From an uncultured Planctomycetaceae bacterium (GTDB lineage Bacteria > Planctomycetota > Planctomycetia > Pirellulales > Thermoguttaceae): 5,145 nucleotides of DNA. Below, piece by piece: positions 1-5,145 of this stretch. Positions within the stretch are counted from its first letter, which is position 1. Every line of letters starts with the position of its first letter. The position numbers were made by a program, and so were the translations under genes. The stretch spans positions 1 through 5,145 of the forward strand of contig CAMZHY010000292.1 of assembly GCA_947307005.1 (NCBI GenBank), in the 5' to 3' direction. Under the pieces are notes generated by a model, which worked only from the letters and a program-made list of their open reading frames with translations, was not told the DNA's origin and searched no databases.

Positions 1-24
1 CGGATTGCTCTTTCCTTCTGCCAT
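1..24 (-). CDS. N-terminal fragment of a minus-strand gene, product unknown
   Basis: Read on the minus strand, an ATG at 24-22 opens a frame that begins MAEGKSNP and leaves the window at position 1. AGGAG (complement of 32-36) lies 7 bases upstream of the ATG, which is textbook Shine-Dalgarno spacing and the reason for calling a gene from only eight codons. The start is hydrophilic and does not look like a signal peptide, so a cytoplasmic protein is more likely than an exported one. It is transcribed away from the porin gene, with which it shares the 25-384 intergenic region. Nothing more about its function can be read from this window. Confidence 0.6.
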
Positions 25-56
25 GGATTTTCTCCTGAAATATTGTTATTTGTCTG

Positions 57-85
57 AGTATCAACGTCGTCAGACGTCCTGCAAA
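57..85 (-). promoter_or_regulatory. Weak candidate sigma-70 promoter for the leftward gene
   Basis: On the minus strand TTTGCA (complement of 80-85) and GATACT (complement of 57-62) are separated by 17 bases; each matches four of six consensus positions. Transcription would start near position 50, leaving about 26 leader bases that include the AGGAG site. The placement is sensible but the match is modest, so this is a tentative call. Confidence 0.3.
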
Positions 86-89
86 CGTC
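64..89. repeat. Three ACGTC direct repeats at helical-turn spacing
   Basis: ACGTC occurs at 64-68, 74-78 and 85-89, so successive copies start 10 and 11 bases apart and face the same side of the helix. The first copy also forms an inverted pair with GACGT at 73-77. The repeats lie inside the spacer and -35 area of the tentative leftward promoter, which is where a repressor or response regulator could bind. The repeats are directly visible; a role as an operator is inference. Confidence 0.35.
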
Positions 90-106
90 CGAGAGTCTCG
101 CTACGG

Positions 107-165
107 AAGGAGATTACGCTCGCAAAGAAACGAGGCGTAAACACTCCTTGAAGGCAAAATCCTTC
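107..165 (+). other. Two adjacent hairpins, possible structured RNA
   Basis: AAGGAG at 107-112 pairs with CTCCTT at 144-149. Inside this, TTACGC at 114-119 pairs with GCGTAA at 135-140 and TCG at 120-122 pairs with CGA at 131-133, leaving a single bulged base and an eight-base loop. Immediately after, GAAGG at 150-154 pairs with CCTTC at 161-165 around a six-base loop. The pairing is equally possible on either strand. No coding frame crosses it. With the terminator-like hairpin at 214-241 it could be a small RNA or a leader, but no clear promoter was found upstream. Confidence 0.35.
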
Positions 166-213
166 ACTTAAAATTCTAATTTGGCTAATTCTGTTTCGCA
201 AGAGTTTCAACGC

Positions 214-241
214 CTAAAAGCCAAACTTTTAGACATTTTTT
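214..241 (+). terminator. AT-rich terminator-like hairpin with T run
   Basis: CTAAAAG at 214-220 pairs perfectly with CTTTTAG at 226-232 across a five-base loop, followed after ACA by six T residues at 236-241. This is the shape of a rho-independent terminator for plus-strand transcription, but the stem has only two G-C pairs and would be weak. No plus-strand coding gene lies upstream within the window, so if it works it would end a non-coding transcript or attenuate the porin leader. Confidence 0.3.
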
Positions 242-384
242 CACTTTTGGACGCATAAATAATGATGAAGAACGACGTTTCTTTCCGATGATAACGAAAG
301 GGGTTTCTGGGCGTGAAGCGCGTGGGAACTTCCATAGGAAAATCGAATTAACGGCAAGGACGACCTTTTCAACCGCGCGGTTTC

Positions 385-2292
385 ATGGCGGGGAACGCGC
401 TTGGGACGCTCTTGTTTCGCGACGTCCCTTTAATGTTTTATGACAAAGTTATGTCAAGCGCTGAAAAACTACGGAAGGCGTCTGTAGGCGCAATGAGACG
501 CGTCGTATCGTTTCTGACTTTAAAGCGGAACGTGGGCGTGTTTTCGCTTCTTCTCGCCATCTTTTCCAACGCGGCGTTCGCAGACGACGCCAAATCGATT
601 GAAAATGTTTCGAACGACGCGTTGCGGATGTTCCGAATCGACGAAGAACGGAACGCGTCAAAGGGCGAAGAATCGCCGCGTTTCGTTGAAACTGCGTTGC
701 GTAAGATCGGTCAACCTCGCGAAGAAGGGAAACTCTCCGCTTACGCGTCCGAAGAAACAGAAACGTTGGAAGCCGCCGCTGAAGATCGAAACGAATCTGA
801 TGAAGACGACGCGAGGTTGCTTGCCAATATTCGTCCTTTTAAACGGGCTAGAGAACGAATCTTTGGAGAAGAACGCGTCTTCAAAGACCTCGCGTCGCCC
901 GCTCCGGAACCGCCCGTCGTAGAGACAATCAATCCGGAAGAACAAGAAAAAAAGAACGTCGTCGTTCCTGCCAAGCCTCCTGTTATTTCGCTCGCCAGCG
1001 CCGAACTACCGCCCCTTGATCCCGTAGGCGCTCGCGCCGCGTCGGAAGAGTTGGCAACGCGGGCCGAAGTCGAGGCGTTGCGCGAAGAAAGTAAGGGGCT
1101 TGCGTGGAAAAAGGGCGACTTAAAGATTACGCCCTATGGTTTCCTCAACCTTTCCGTCTCCACAGACACGGAACGCGCGGTCCCCGGGGAGTATATTCTT
1201 TACCTACAGAATCCCAATATTGATTCGTCTTCCGACTTCGCGGTCGACGCGAGAACTTCGCGTCTCGGACTCAAAATCGAAGGTCCGCGAATTGAGCGCC
1301 TCGACGCGACTCTTGGCGGCGTTGCGGAATTTGACTTTCAAGGCGTCGTCAGCGGTTCTAAGAACAAGGGAGGCGTTCAACTCCGCCGCGCGTTCGCGGA
1401 ACTCGTCGACGCGCGCCACGAACGCAGATTCCTCGCCGGTCAAGATTGGGAAATTATTTCGCCTGGCGCGCCGATGATGCTGAATTACCTCCCCGGCGCG
1501 TTCGCAGGCAATATCCAATATCGTCGCGCCCAACTTCGGTTTGAACAGGGTTGGTCGTGCAGTTCTGATCTTCATTTTCTCGGTCAGATCGCAGTATGCG
1601 ACAACGTCCTCGGCGATTACACGTCGACGGCGGGAGTGACTCCAATGACTTCAGGGTGGCCCGTTCTTGAGGGGCGCCTTGCGACTACCCTTTTCAACTG
1701 TTCGCGTAACGGTCTCCCTATAACGGTGGGCGTCTCGGGTCATATCGGCGAACAATATTACAAGTTCTCGCCAATCGCGGGGGTTCCGCTTGCCTCGACG
1801 GCGGAACGCAAATCAATTAGGACATGGTCGGCGAACGTCGACTACGACGTTCCCATCACTGAAACGCTAAAGTTCCAAGGAGAGTACTACTACGGCTCCG
1901 TCCTCAGTTCCTTCTGCGGCGCGATCAATCAGGGAGTCGATCTCTATCGTCGCGCAGGAATTGACGATCAAGGTTGGTGGGTCGGAATTCGCAAAGATTG
2001 GAGTAAACAGTTCTGCACGAACGTGGGCTACGGAATCGACAGACCTGAAAAAGCGGATCTCGTCGGGACAAGCGTCGCGTCCAACGGACTGGCGACCGCA
2101 AGAACCAAGAACGAAATCTATTTCGTGAACTTCGTTTATAACTGGTCGGCAAACTTTATGAACGGAATAGAGTTCAGTTATTGGCAAACCGACTGGCAGA
2201 CCAAAAACGTTCTGAGCGAGTCCCCCGAAATCGTTTCGGAAGACACTGCGAAAGCGTTGCGCGTTGAATTTGTGACGCGTCTCTCGTTCTGA
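385..2292 (+). CDS. DcaP-like outer-membrane porin with long charged linker
   Basis: The product is an exported protein that should form a beta-barrel pore for small solutes in the outer membrane; its substrate is unknown. Residues about 37-66 form a signal peptide (basic start, hydrophobic FSLLLAIF core, AFA cleavage site before DD). Residues 67-245 are a charged, Glu/Arg-rich and partly proline-rich linker, ending in a short possible coiled coil at 218-240. From LKITPYGFLN at 246 to the C-terminus runs an alternating-strand barrel. Porin hallmarks include TSRLGLKIEGP near 291, RRAFAEL near 334, AGQDWEIISPGAPMMLNY at 351-368, YRRAQLRFEQ near 379, and a C-terminal Phe, the signal used for barrel assembly. 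All 635 residues are intact. No candidate start has a good ribosome binding site; I give the first ATG because the following codons resemble the gene. ATG at 493 would give a compact 30-residue signal peptide and may be the true start. The gene has its own terminator. The family call rests on these motifs, not on a search. Confidence 0.85.
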   Translation: MAGNALGTLLFRDVPLMFYDKVMSSAEKLRKASVGAMRRVVSFLTLKRNVGVFSLLLAIFSNAAFADDAKSIENVSNDALRMFRIDEERNASKGEESPRFVETALRKIGQPREEGKLSAYASEETETLEAAAEDRNESDEDDARLLANIRPFKRARERIFGEERVFKDLASPAPEPPVVETINPEEQEKKNVVVPAKPPVISLASAELPPLDPVGARAASEELATRAEVEALREESKGLAWKKGDLKITPYGFLNLSVSTDTERAVPGEYILYLQNPNIDSSSDFAVDARTSRLGLKIEGPRIERLDATLGGVAEFDFQGVVSGSKNKGGVQLRRAFAELVDARHERRFLAGQDWEIISPGAPMMLNYLPGAFAGNIQYRRAQLRFEQGWSCSSDLHFLGQIAVCDNVLGDYTSTAGVTPMTSGWPVLEGRLATTLFNCSRNGLPITVGVSGHIGEQYYKFSPIAGVPLASTAERKSIRTWSANVDYDVPITETLKFQGEYYYGSVLSSFCGAINQGVDLYRRAGIDDQGWWVGIRKDWSKQFCTNVGYGIDRPEKADLVGTSVASNGLATARTKNEIYFVNFVYNWSANFMNGIEFSYWQTDWQTKNVLSESPEIVSEDTAKALRVEFVTRLSF

Positions 2293-2317
2293 AGCGTCAG
2301 AGAAAACTCTTTACTAC

Positions 2318-2360
2318 TAAAGGGGATCGGATCGTATCCGGTCCCCTTTATTGTCTTTTT
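2318..2360 (+). terminator. Strong intrinsic terminator of the porin gene
   Basis: Bases 2318-2332 pair with 2336-2350 to give a 15-base-pair stem with one G-U wobble (2327 with 2341) around a three-base loop. It contains GGGG paired with CCCC and is followed by the T-rich tail TTGTCTTTTT at 2351-2360. It begins 26 bases after the porin stop. There is no T run on the other side, so it acts on rightward transcription only and isolates the porin gene from the next gene. Confidence 0.9.
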
Positions 2361-2396
2361 ACGCCCGCAAGATTATCTTCAAATCTCAGAAAAAAG

Positions 2397-2424
2397 TTGA
2401 TTGCGTCGCTAACGGCGCTACAAT
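2397..2424 (+). promoter_or_regulatory. Candidate sigma-70 promoter of the propeller-like gene
   Basis: TTGATT at 2397-2402 (four of six consensus bases) and TACAAT at 2419-2424 (five of six) are separated by 16 bases. The start of transcription would fall near 2431, giving a leader of about 59 bases. It lies just after the porin terminator, which fits a gene needing its own promoter. Confidence 0.45.
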
Positions 2425-2476
2425 ACCCCAGAAGAATGTTCGGACGTTATAAGTCTCAAAATAAATCGAAAGCATT

Positions 2477-2484
2477 AGGAGGAG
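2477..2484 (+). promoter_or_regulatory. Perfect ribosome binding site that fixes a GTG start
   Basis: AGGAGGAG contains the full AGGAGG complement of the 16S rRNA tail, with AGGAGG ending 7 bases before GTG at 2490. It selects this GTG over the in-frame TTG at 2397 and ATG at 2436, neither of which has such a site. It also implies efficient translation. Confidence 0.9.
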
Positions 2485-2489
2485 AAATC

Positions 2490-3362
2490 GTGCAACTTCG
2501 ATCTTTTCATTTCTGGGGCGTTTTTTACGCGTTGTCGCTTTTGATAGGGGCGATCGCGATTCAATCGCATTTCGCATCCGTCAACGTCATGGCGGAAGAA
2601 TTCACGCCTCTTCGAGAAATCCAGACTGAACCCGGCGCTTTCGAGAAAGCCGAAGCGCATGTTCAAGGAATTTGTTGCGACGAAAACGCCATCTACGCTG
2701 TTTTTTTAAACTACGTCTACAAACTTGATTGGTCTGGCAAGGTCTTAAAAGGCGTTCCCGCCGACACGCACTCAGGCGATCCTTGTCTTGCAAACGGCAA
2801 GCTTTACGTTTCCATGTCCTGTAAAGACGGATACGCGGTCTATGAATACGACCTTGATCTCAATCTCCAACGCAAAATTAAGTGCGAAAACGTGCCCGCT
2901 TGCGATGGAATCGCCTACTGGAACGATCAATTCTTCATCGGCGGTCCGTCGGGAGCCGACCCGCACGAAGTCAACCCTTTGAACGTTTTCGACAAAGATT
3001 TCAATCTCGTCAAGCGTTACGAAATCAATTTTGGCGCAAAGACGCTCTACGGACCGCAATCGATCGCCGCTTGTCGCGACTCGATTCTTATCGCATACTA
3101 CACGGCGGAAAAAGGCGAGAACCCGCCAAGATCCGCCGTTGTTTCTCCTCAGGGAGAAATAGTCGCGACGTCGACGCTGAACGGTTCAAACGGATGGTGT
3201 GAACTCCCGAAATCGATGCAACCGAACCCAGAGAAATTCACGCGCCTTCTTGTCGCTAGAACGGACGAACGCAAAGACGGTCAAACAACCGCAAGGTTCA
3301 TCTTCTTCGATTTTGACGGTAAAACGCTCAAAGAAGCGACAGACAACGACAGTTCCCGCTGA
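2490..3362 (+). CDS. Exported beta-propeller-like protein, function unknown
   Basis: A 290-residue protein starting at GTG, chosen because of the AGGAGGAG site and because the N-terminus is then a good signal peptide: a basic start, hydrophobic segment at about residues 8-24, and a VMA cleavage site before EE at 35/36. The longer TTG start would bury this signal behind 31 extra residues. The mature part shows about five related units, each with a turn motif followed by strands: HVQGI near 57, HSGDP near 94, ACDGI near 137, YGPQSIA near 187 and WCELP near 236, with units such as YKLDWSGKV and NVFDKDFNL resembling NHL or SMP-30-type propeller blades. Eight cysteines (62, 63, 99, 111, 132, 138, 195, 237) all lie in the exported part, so disulfides or metal binding are possible. 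No catalytic motif is recognised. It is a single-gene unit between the porin terminator and a convergent gene. The fold is inference; the gene itself is near certain. Confidence 0.85.
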   Translation: MQLRSFHFWGVFYALSLLIGAIAIQSHFASVNVMAEEFTPLREIQTEPGAFEKAEAHVQGICCDENAIYAVFLNYVYKLDWSGKVLKGVPADTHSGDPCLANGKLYVSMSCKDGYAVYEYDLDLNLQRKIKCENVPACDGIAYWNDQFFIGGPSGADPHEVNPLNVFDKDFNLVKRYEINFGAKTLYGPQSIAACRDSILIAYYTAEKGENPPRSAVVSPQGEIVATSTLNGSNGWCELPKSMQPNPEKFTRLLVARTDERKDGQTTARFIFFDFDGKTLKEATDNDSSR

Positions 3363-3364
3363 AT

Positions 3365-3398
3365 CGTTCTCGCGACTTTTACGCTTCTCGCGAGAACG
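3365..3398. terminator. Hairpin between convergent genes
   Basis: CGTTCTCGCGA at 3365-3375 pairs perfectly with TCGCGAGAACG at 3388-3398, an 11-base-pair stem with a 12-base loop, starting two bases after the stop of the propeller-like gene. Neither side is followed by a T run, so it is not a standard intrinsic terminator. Its place between converging genes suggests it ends or protects both transcripts. Confidence 0.4.
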
Positions 3399-3438
3399 CG
3401 TCGCAAACTCAGTCGTAAAATCAAGCGCCGACTAAGAT

Positions 3439-3966
3439 TCAATTCCGCTGATCAAACGTAGCGTCGAGAAGCGCGGCGTCAAGATTTGTGTCAAAACGGA
3501 AACCTATAAGCGTCCACGACGTCGAAGCGCTGGAGTCCGCGGACTTCGCGCGGGGACGGTAATAGGTAAAGTACCAAACGGCGGGATAGTTCTGGCATTT
3601 ATAGAGATAACGGAAAACCACAAGATCCGAGCCTATCGTCTTGACCCCTATCGGTTCGTAGGAAACGTAGGGGCCAAAATTTTGCCCGATAAGGCGAACG
3701 TCGTCGGTAAATTTCGTTTTAATCTTTTCGTTGTCCGCGAGGGGCGTATTCTTGAGAAAGTCTTTAATCGCCTTCTCGGCGCCCTTATTCGGATCAGACA
3801 AATTTTCGAAAAAATTACCGATCGATTCCCTCAGCGTTTCAAGATCAAACGCGACGAGATTCGGTTGCGTCTGCGCGCGCGTCTCGGGGACGTTCATACG
3901 GACAAGCGCTAGAATCGCCGTAGCAATCGCCAACGCGCCAACAATTGAAATCTGACGTCTTTTCAT
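3439..3966 (-). CDS. Small exported protein of unknown function
   Basis: A 175-residue protein read from ATG at 3966. This start is preferred over the upstream ATG at 3999 because GGAGAGG (complement of 3972-3978) sits 5 bases before it and because it begins a proper signal peptide: MKRRQ basic start, hydrophobic segment at about residues 6-22, and a TRA cleavage site before Q32. The mature region has a helical, charged first half (residues 42-95) with phrases such as IKDFLKNTPL, then a strand-rich second half with GSDLVVFRYLYKC near 112 and a striking aromatic run WYFTYYRP at 131-138, followed by WTLIGFRFDTNLD near 151. That helix-then-sheet order recalls NTF2-like folds, but I do not recognise the family with certainty. 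One cysteine (124) remains. It has its own promoter and is divergent from the beta-CASP gene, so a shared control region is likely. Confidence 0.85.
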   Translation of the reverse strand: MKRRQISIVGALAIATAILALVRMNVPETRAQTQPNLVAFDLETLRESIGNFFENLSDPNKGAEKAIKDFLKNTPLADNEKIKTKFTDDVRLIGQNFGPYVSYEPIGVKTIGSDLVVFRYLYKCQNYPAVWYFTYYRPRAKSADSSASTSWTLIGFRFDTNLDAALLDATFDQRN

Positions 3967-4010
3967 CTTTTCCTCTCCGACTAACGTTTCGAAGACCAAG
4001 CGGTCAAGTT

Positions 4011-4039
4011 AAAATAGCAGACGACGCCCGGCGCGTCAA
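4011..4039 (-). promoter_or_regulatory. Sigma-70 promoter of the small exported protein gene
   Basis: On the minus strand TTGACG (complement of 4034-4039, five of six consensus bases) and TATTTT (complement of 4011-4016, four of six) are separated by the ideal 17 bases. Transcription would begin near 4004, giving a leader of about 38 bases before the ATG at 3966. An inverted repeat, GACGC at 4023-4027 and GCGTC at 4033-4037, spans the spacer and the -35 box and could be an operator, though in GC-rich sequence such a short repeat can occur by chance. Confidence 0.55.
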
Positions 4040-4083
4040 GCTGTTCGTTAGACAGCGCAGGGGTCAGTCAAGAAAAGAGTCTT

Positions 4084-4112
4084 TTTAAAAACCAAGTCGA
4101 TTCGCGTATAAT
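4084..4112 (+). promoter_or_regulatory. Sigma-70 promoter of the beta-CASP nuclease gene
   Basis: A perfect TATAAT at 4107-4112 lies 17 bases after TTTAAA at 4084-4089 (four of six consensus bases). Transcription would start near 4119, giving a leader of about 83 bases to the ATG at 4202. The leader contains the 19-base palindrome at 4145-4163. It is back to back with the minus-strand promoter at 4011-4039, the two -35 boxes being 44 bases apart. Confidence 0.55.
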
Positions 4113-4144
4113 ATCGCATACATAGCAAGTGAGGCCGATCTGAA

Positions 4145-4163
4145 TTTGACGTCGGACGTCAAA
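4145..4163. promoter_or_regulatory. Perfect 19-base palindrome, candidate operator
   Basis: TTTGACGTCGGACGTCAAA consists of two perfect nine-base inverted arms around a single central G; each arm holds a GACGTC, itself palindromic. It lies about 33 bases downstream of the TATAAT box and 38 bases before the ATG of the beta-CASP gene. The tight centre is poor for an RNA hairpin loop, so binding by a dimeric regulator on DNA is more likely than an RNA structure. The symmetry is directly visible; the regulator is unknown. Confidence 0.5.
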
Positions 4164-4201
4164 ATGAAGATTGGCGACTATTTTGAACAGGGCGAAAAAT
4201 C

Positions 4202-5145
4202 ATGGAATTCAAATTTTGCGGGGCCGACGGAAACGTAACCGGTTCCAAACACCTTGTGACATGCAATCATTTTCAGTTTCTCGTCGATTGCGGCATGTTT
4301 CAGGAACGATCTCGCGCTAATCTAAACTGGGAGCCGTTTCTCGACGATCCTCAAAAACTCGACGCCGTGTTCCTAACTCACGCTCACCTGGATCATTGCG
4401 GTCTTCTCCCCAAACTCGTTGCCGACGGGTTTTGCGGGAAAATTTACGGAACGCCCGCGACTCTCGATCTTGCCGAGCTGATCCTTCTCGATTCGGCGCA
4501 CATTCAAGAAGAAGACGCCGAGTACAAAAAGAAGCGTCACGCCCGTGAACAACGCGTGACCGCGAGAACCCCGCGTCCATTGTATACGACGGGCGACGTC
4601 AAAGCGACGACGCGTCTTTTCAGTCCAATTCGTTACGGTAAGCGCGCTCAGATTGCGCCGGGAGTTGAAATCGTATTCCGAGAGGCGGGACATATTCTCG
4701 GTTCCTCTTTCATCGAAATCGAACTCTCCAAACCGCAAATCGACGATAACGAACCGCGCCGCCTCGTCTTTTCGGGCGACCTTGGACGCGCCAATCGACC
4801 AATTTTGCGCGATCCCGAAACGTGCCGAATCATAGATCCGATTTCGAATCTCTTCATCGAATCGACTTACGGAGACCGCGTTTCAGAACCAATCGACACG
4901 GTGGACGATCAACTTGCGGACGTTATCAATCGCGCCGTTGAACGCGGAGGTAAAGTCATTATGCCCGTCTTCGCGGTCGAACGAGCGCAAGAAATCCTTT
5001 GTCGACTTGCGAGCCTGAAAATGAAAGATCGCATTCCCGCCGATCTCCCCATGTTTCTTGACTCGCCAATGGCGGTTGAAGCGACAACGATCTTTTCCAA
5101 ACATCGAGATTGCTTCGACGAGGAAACCCTCGAGATGATAGAGGA
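4202..5145 (+). CDS. Metallo-beta-lactamase/beta-CASP RNase, cut at window end
   Basis: The frame from ATG 4202 stays open for 314 codons to the window edge. ATG 4202 is the only possible start, since an in-frame TGA lies at 4184-4186; AGGG at 4189-4192 is a modest ribosome binding site 9 bases upstream. The product belongs to the CPSF73/YSH1-like group of zinc-dependent RNA nucleases, cytoplasmic enzymes that cut or trim RNA. Visible in order: opening strand with VTGSKHL at 12-18, metal site HAHLDH at 60-65, the group's usual SAHIQEEDAEY at 98-108, third metal ligand in GHILGS (His164), SGDLGR at 191-196 (Asp193), then the beta-CASP cap with ESTYGD at 220-225, KVIMPVFAVERAQE at 251-264 and LDSPMA at 287-292. 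All metal ligands expected up to this point are present, so the enzyme should be active. Family members usually run to about 450 residues or more, so the last third, including the final cap histidine motif and the end of the lactamase domain, lies outside. Exact substrate is not determined. Confidence 0.93.
   Translation, partial: MEFKFCGADGNVTGSKHLVTCNHFQFLVDCGMFQERSRANLNWEPFLDDPQKLDAVFLTHAHLDHCGLLPKLVADGFCGKIYGTPATLDLAELILLDSAHIQEEDAEYKKKRHAREQRVTARTPRPLYTTGDVKATTRLFSPIRYGKRAQIAPGVEIVFREAGHILGSSFIEIELSKPQIDDNEPRRLVFSGDLGRANRPILRDPETCRIIDPISNLFIESTYGDRVSEPIDTVDDQLADVINRAVERGGKVIMPVFAVERAQEILCRLASLKMKDRIPADLPMFLDSPMAVEATTIFSKHRDCFDEETLEMIE

Larger units (their letters stand above)
25..384. 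other. Divergent intergenic region, no protein gene seen
   Basis: These 360 bases separate the minus-strand gene start at 24 from the porin start on the plus strand. In order they hold the minus-strand Shine-Dalgarno (32-36), a weak minus-strand promoter overlapped by three ACGTC repeats (57-89), two adjacent hairpins (107-149 and 150-165), a short AT-rich hairpin with a T run (214-241), and a stretch from 242 to 384 with no clear element. A plus-strand promoter for the porin must lie here, but I could not place one convincingly: AATAAT at 258-263 resembles a -10 box but has no -35 partner at normal spacing. The few ATG or GTG frames, such as 262-291, encode nine to twelve residues without a ribosome binding site. 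Confidence 0.6.

Noticed and set aside
262..291. Nine-codon frame MMKNDVSFR before the porin gene
   Set aside because: It is too short, has no ribosome binding site and shows none of the runs expected of an attenuator peptide.
599..922. Out-of-frame open frame of 107 codons inside the porin linker
   Set aside because: It lies wholly within the porin gene, has no start signal and arises from the Arg/Glu-rich composition of the linker.
2397..2489. N-terminal extension of the propeller-like protein from TTG 2397
   Set aside because: The TTG coincides with the candidate -35 box, has no ribosome binding site, and would hide the signal peptide. GTG 2490 with AGGAGG is far better.
3967..3999. Eleven-residue N-terminal extension of the small exported protein from the ATG at 3999
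   Set aside because: It runs through the Shine-Dalgarno of ATG 3966 and puts acidic residues in front of the signal peptide.
4164..4238. A 24-codon frame beginning MKIGDYFEQG that overlaps the start of the beta-CASP gene
   Set aside because: It has no ribosome binding site, overlaps the palindrome edge and runs out of frame through the nuclease start. A leader peptide is possible but unsupported.
4373..4738. Minus-strand open frame of 121 codons opposite the beta-CASP gene
   Set aside because: The plus strand carries every catalytic motif of the nuclease here; the antisense frame is a composition shadow without recognisable features.
1..5145. Search for tRNA, rRNA, CRISPR arrays, insertion sequences, phage or defence genes
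   Set aside because: No cloverleaf, repeat-spacer pattern, transposase, terminal inverted repeats or defence-type domain could be seen on either strand. The nuclease is a housekeeping-type beta-CASP enzyme with no defence partner in view.

Overview
The window reads as chromosomal DNA of a Gram-negative bacterium with an outer membrane, most likely a member of the Planctomycetota. The clues are a DcaP-like porin with a long charged linker, two exported proteins of a planctomycete-like type, a GC content near 50% with many GCG, CGC and GAC codons, and small genes in varied orientations with wide gaps. The phylum is inferred from sequence style, not from a marker gene. I see no RNA gene, insertion sequence, CRISPR array, phage gene or defence module.

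Layout: (1) Positions 1-24 hold the first eight codons of a minus-strand gene that leaves the window on the left and has a very good ribosome binding site. (2) Positions 25-384 are a divergent intergenic region. It holds three ACGTC repeats spaced about one helical turn apart, two adjacent hairpins, and an AT-rich hairpin followed by a T run. (3) Positions 385-2292 (+) encode an outer-membrane porin, closed by a strong intrinsic terminator at 2318-2360. (4) Positions 2490-3362 (+) encode an exported protein with beta-propeller-like repeats; its GTG start is fixed by a perfect AGGAGG. (5) Positions 3439-3966 (-) encode a small exported protein of unknown function, convergent with the previous gene and separated from it by 76 bases that hold a hairpin. 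(6) Positions 3967-4201 form a divergent promoter region with a recognisable promoter on each strand and a perfect 19-base palindrome. (7) From 4202 (+) to the window end runs a metallo-beta-lactamase/beta-CASP nuclease, cut off by the window edge.

Each gene appears to be its own transcription unit, so there is no evident operon or multi-gene system. Three consecutive products (porin, propeller-like protein, small protein) carry signal peptides and act in the envelope, while the beta-CASP enzyme is a cytoplasmic RNA-processing protein. The items most worth checking are regulatory: the 19-base palindrome downstream of the beta-CASP promoter, the phased ACGTC sites at the left end, and the hairpin-rich stretch at 107-241, which may be an untranslated RNA.
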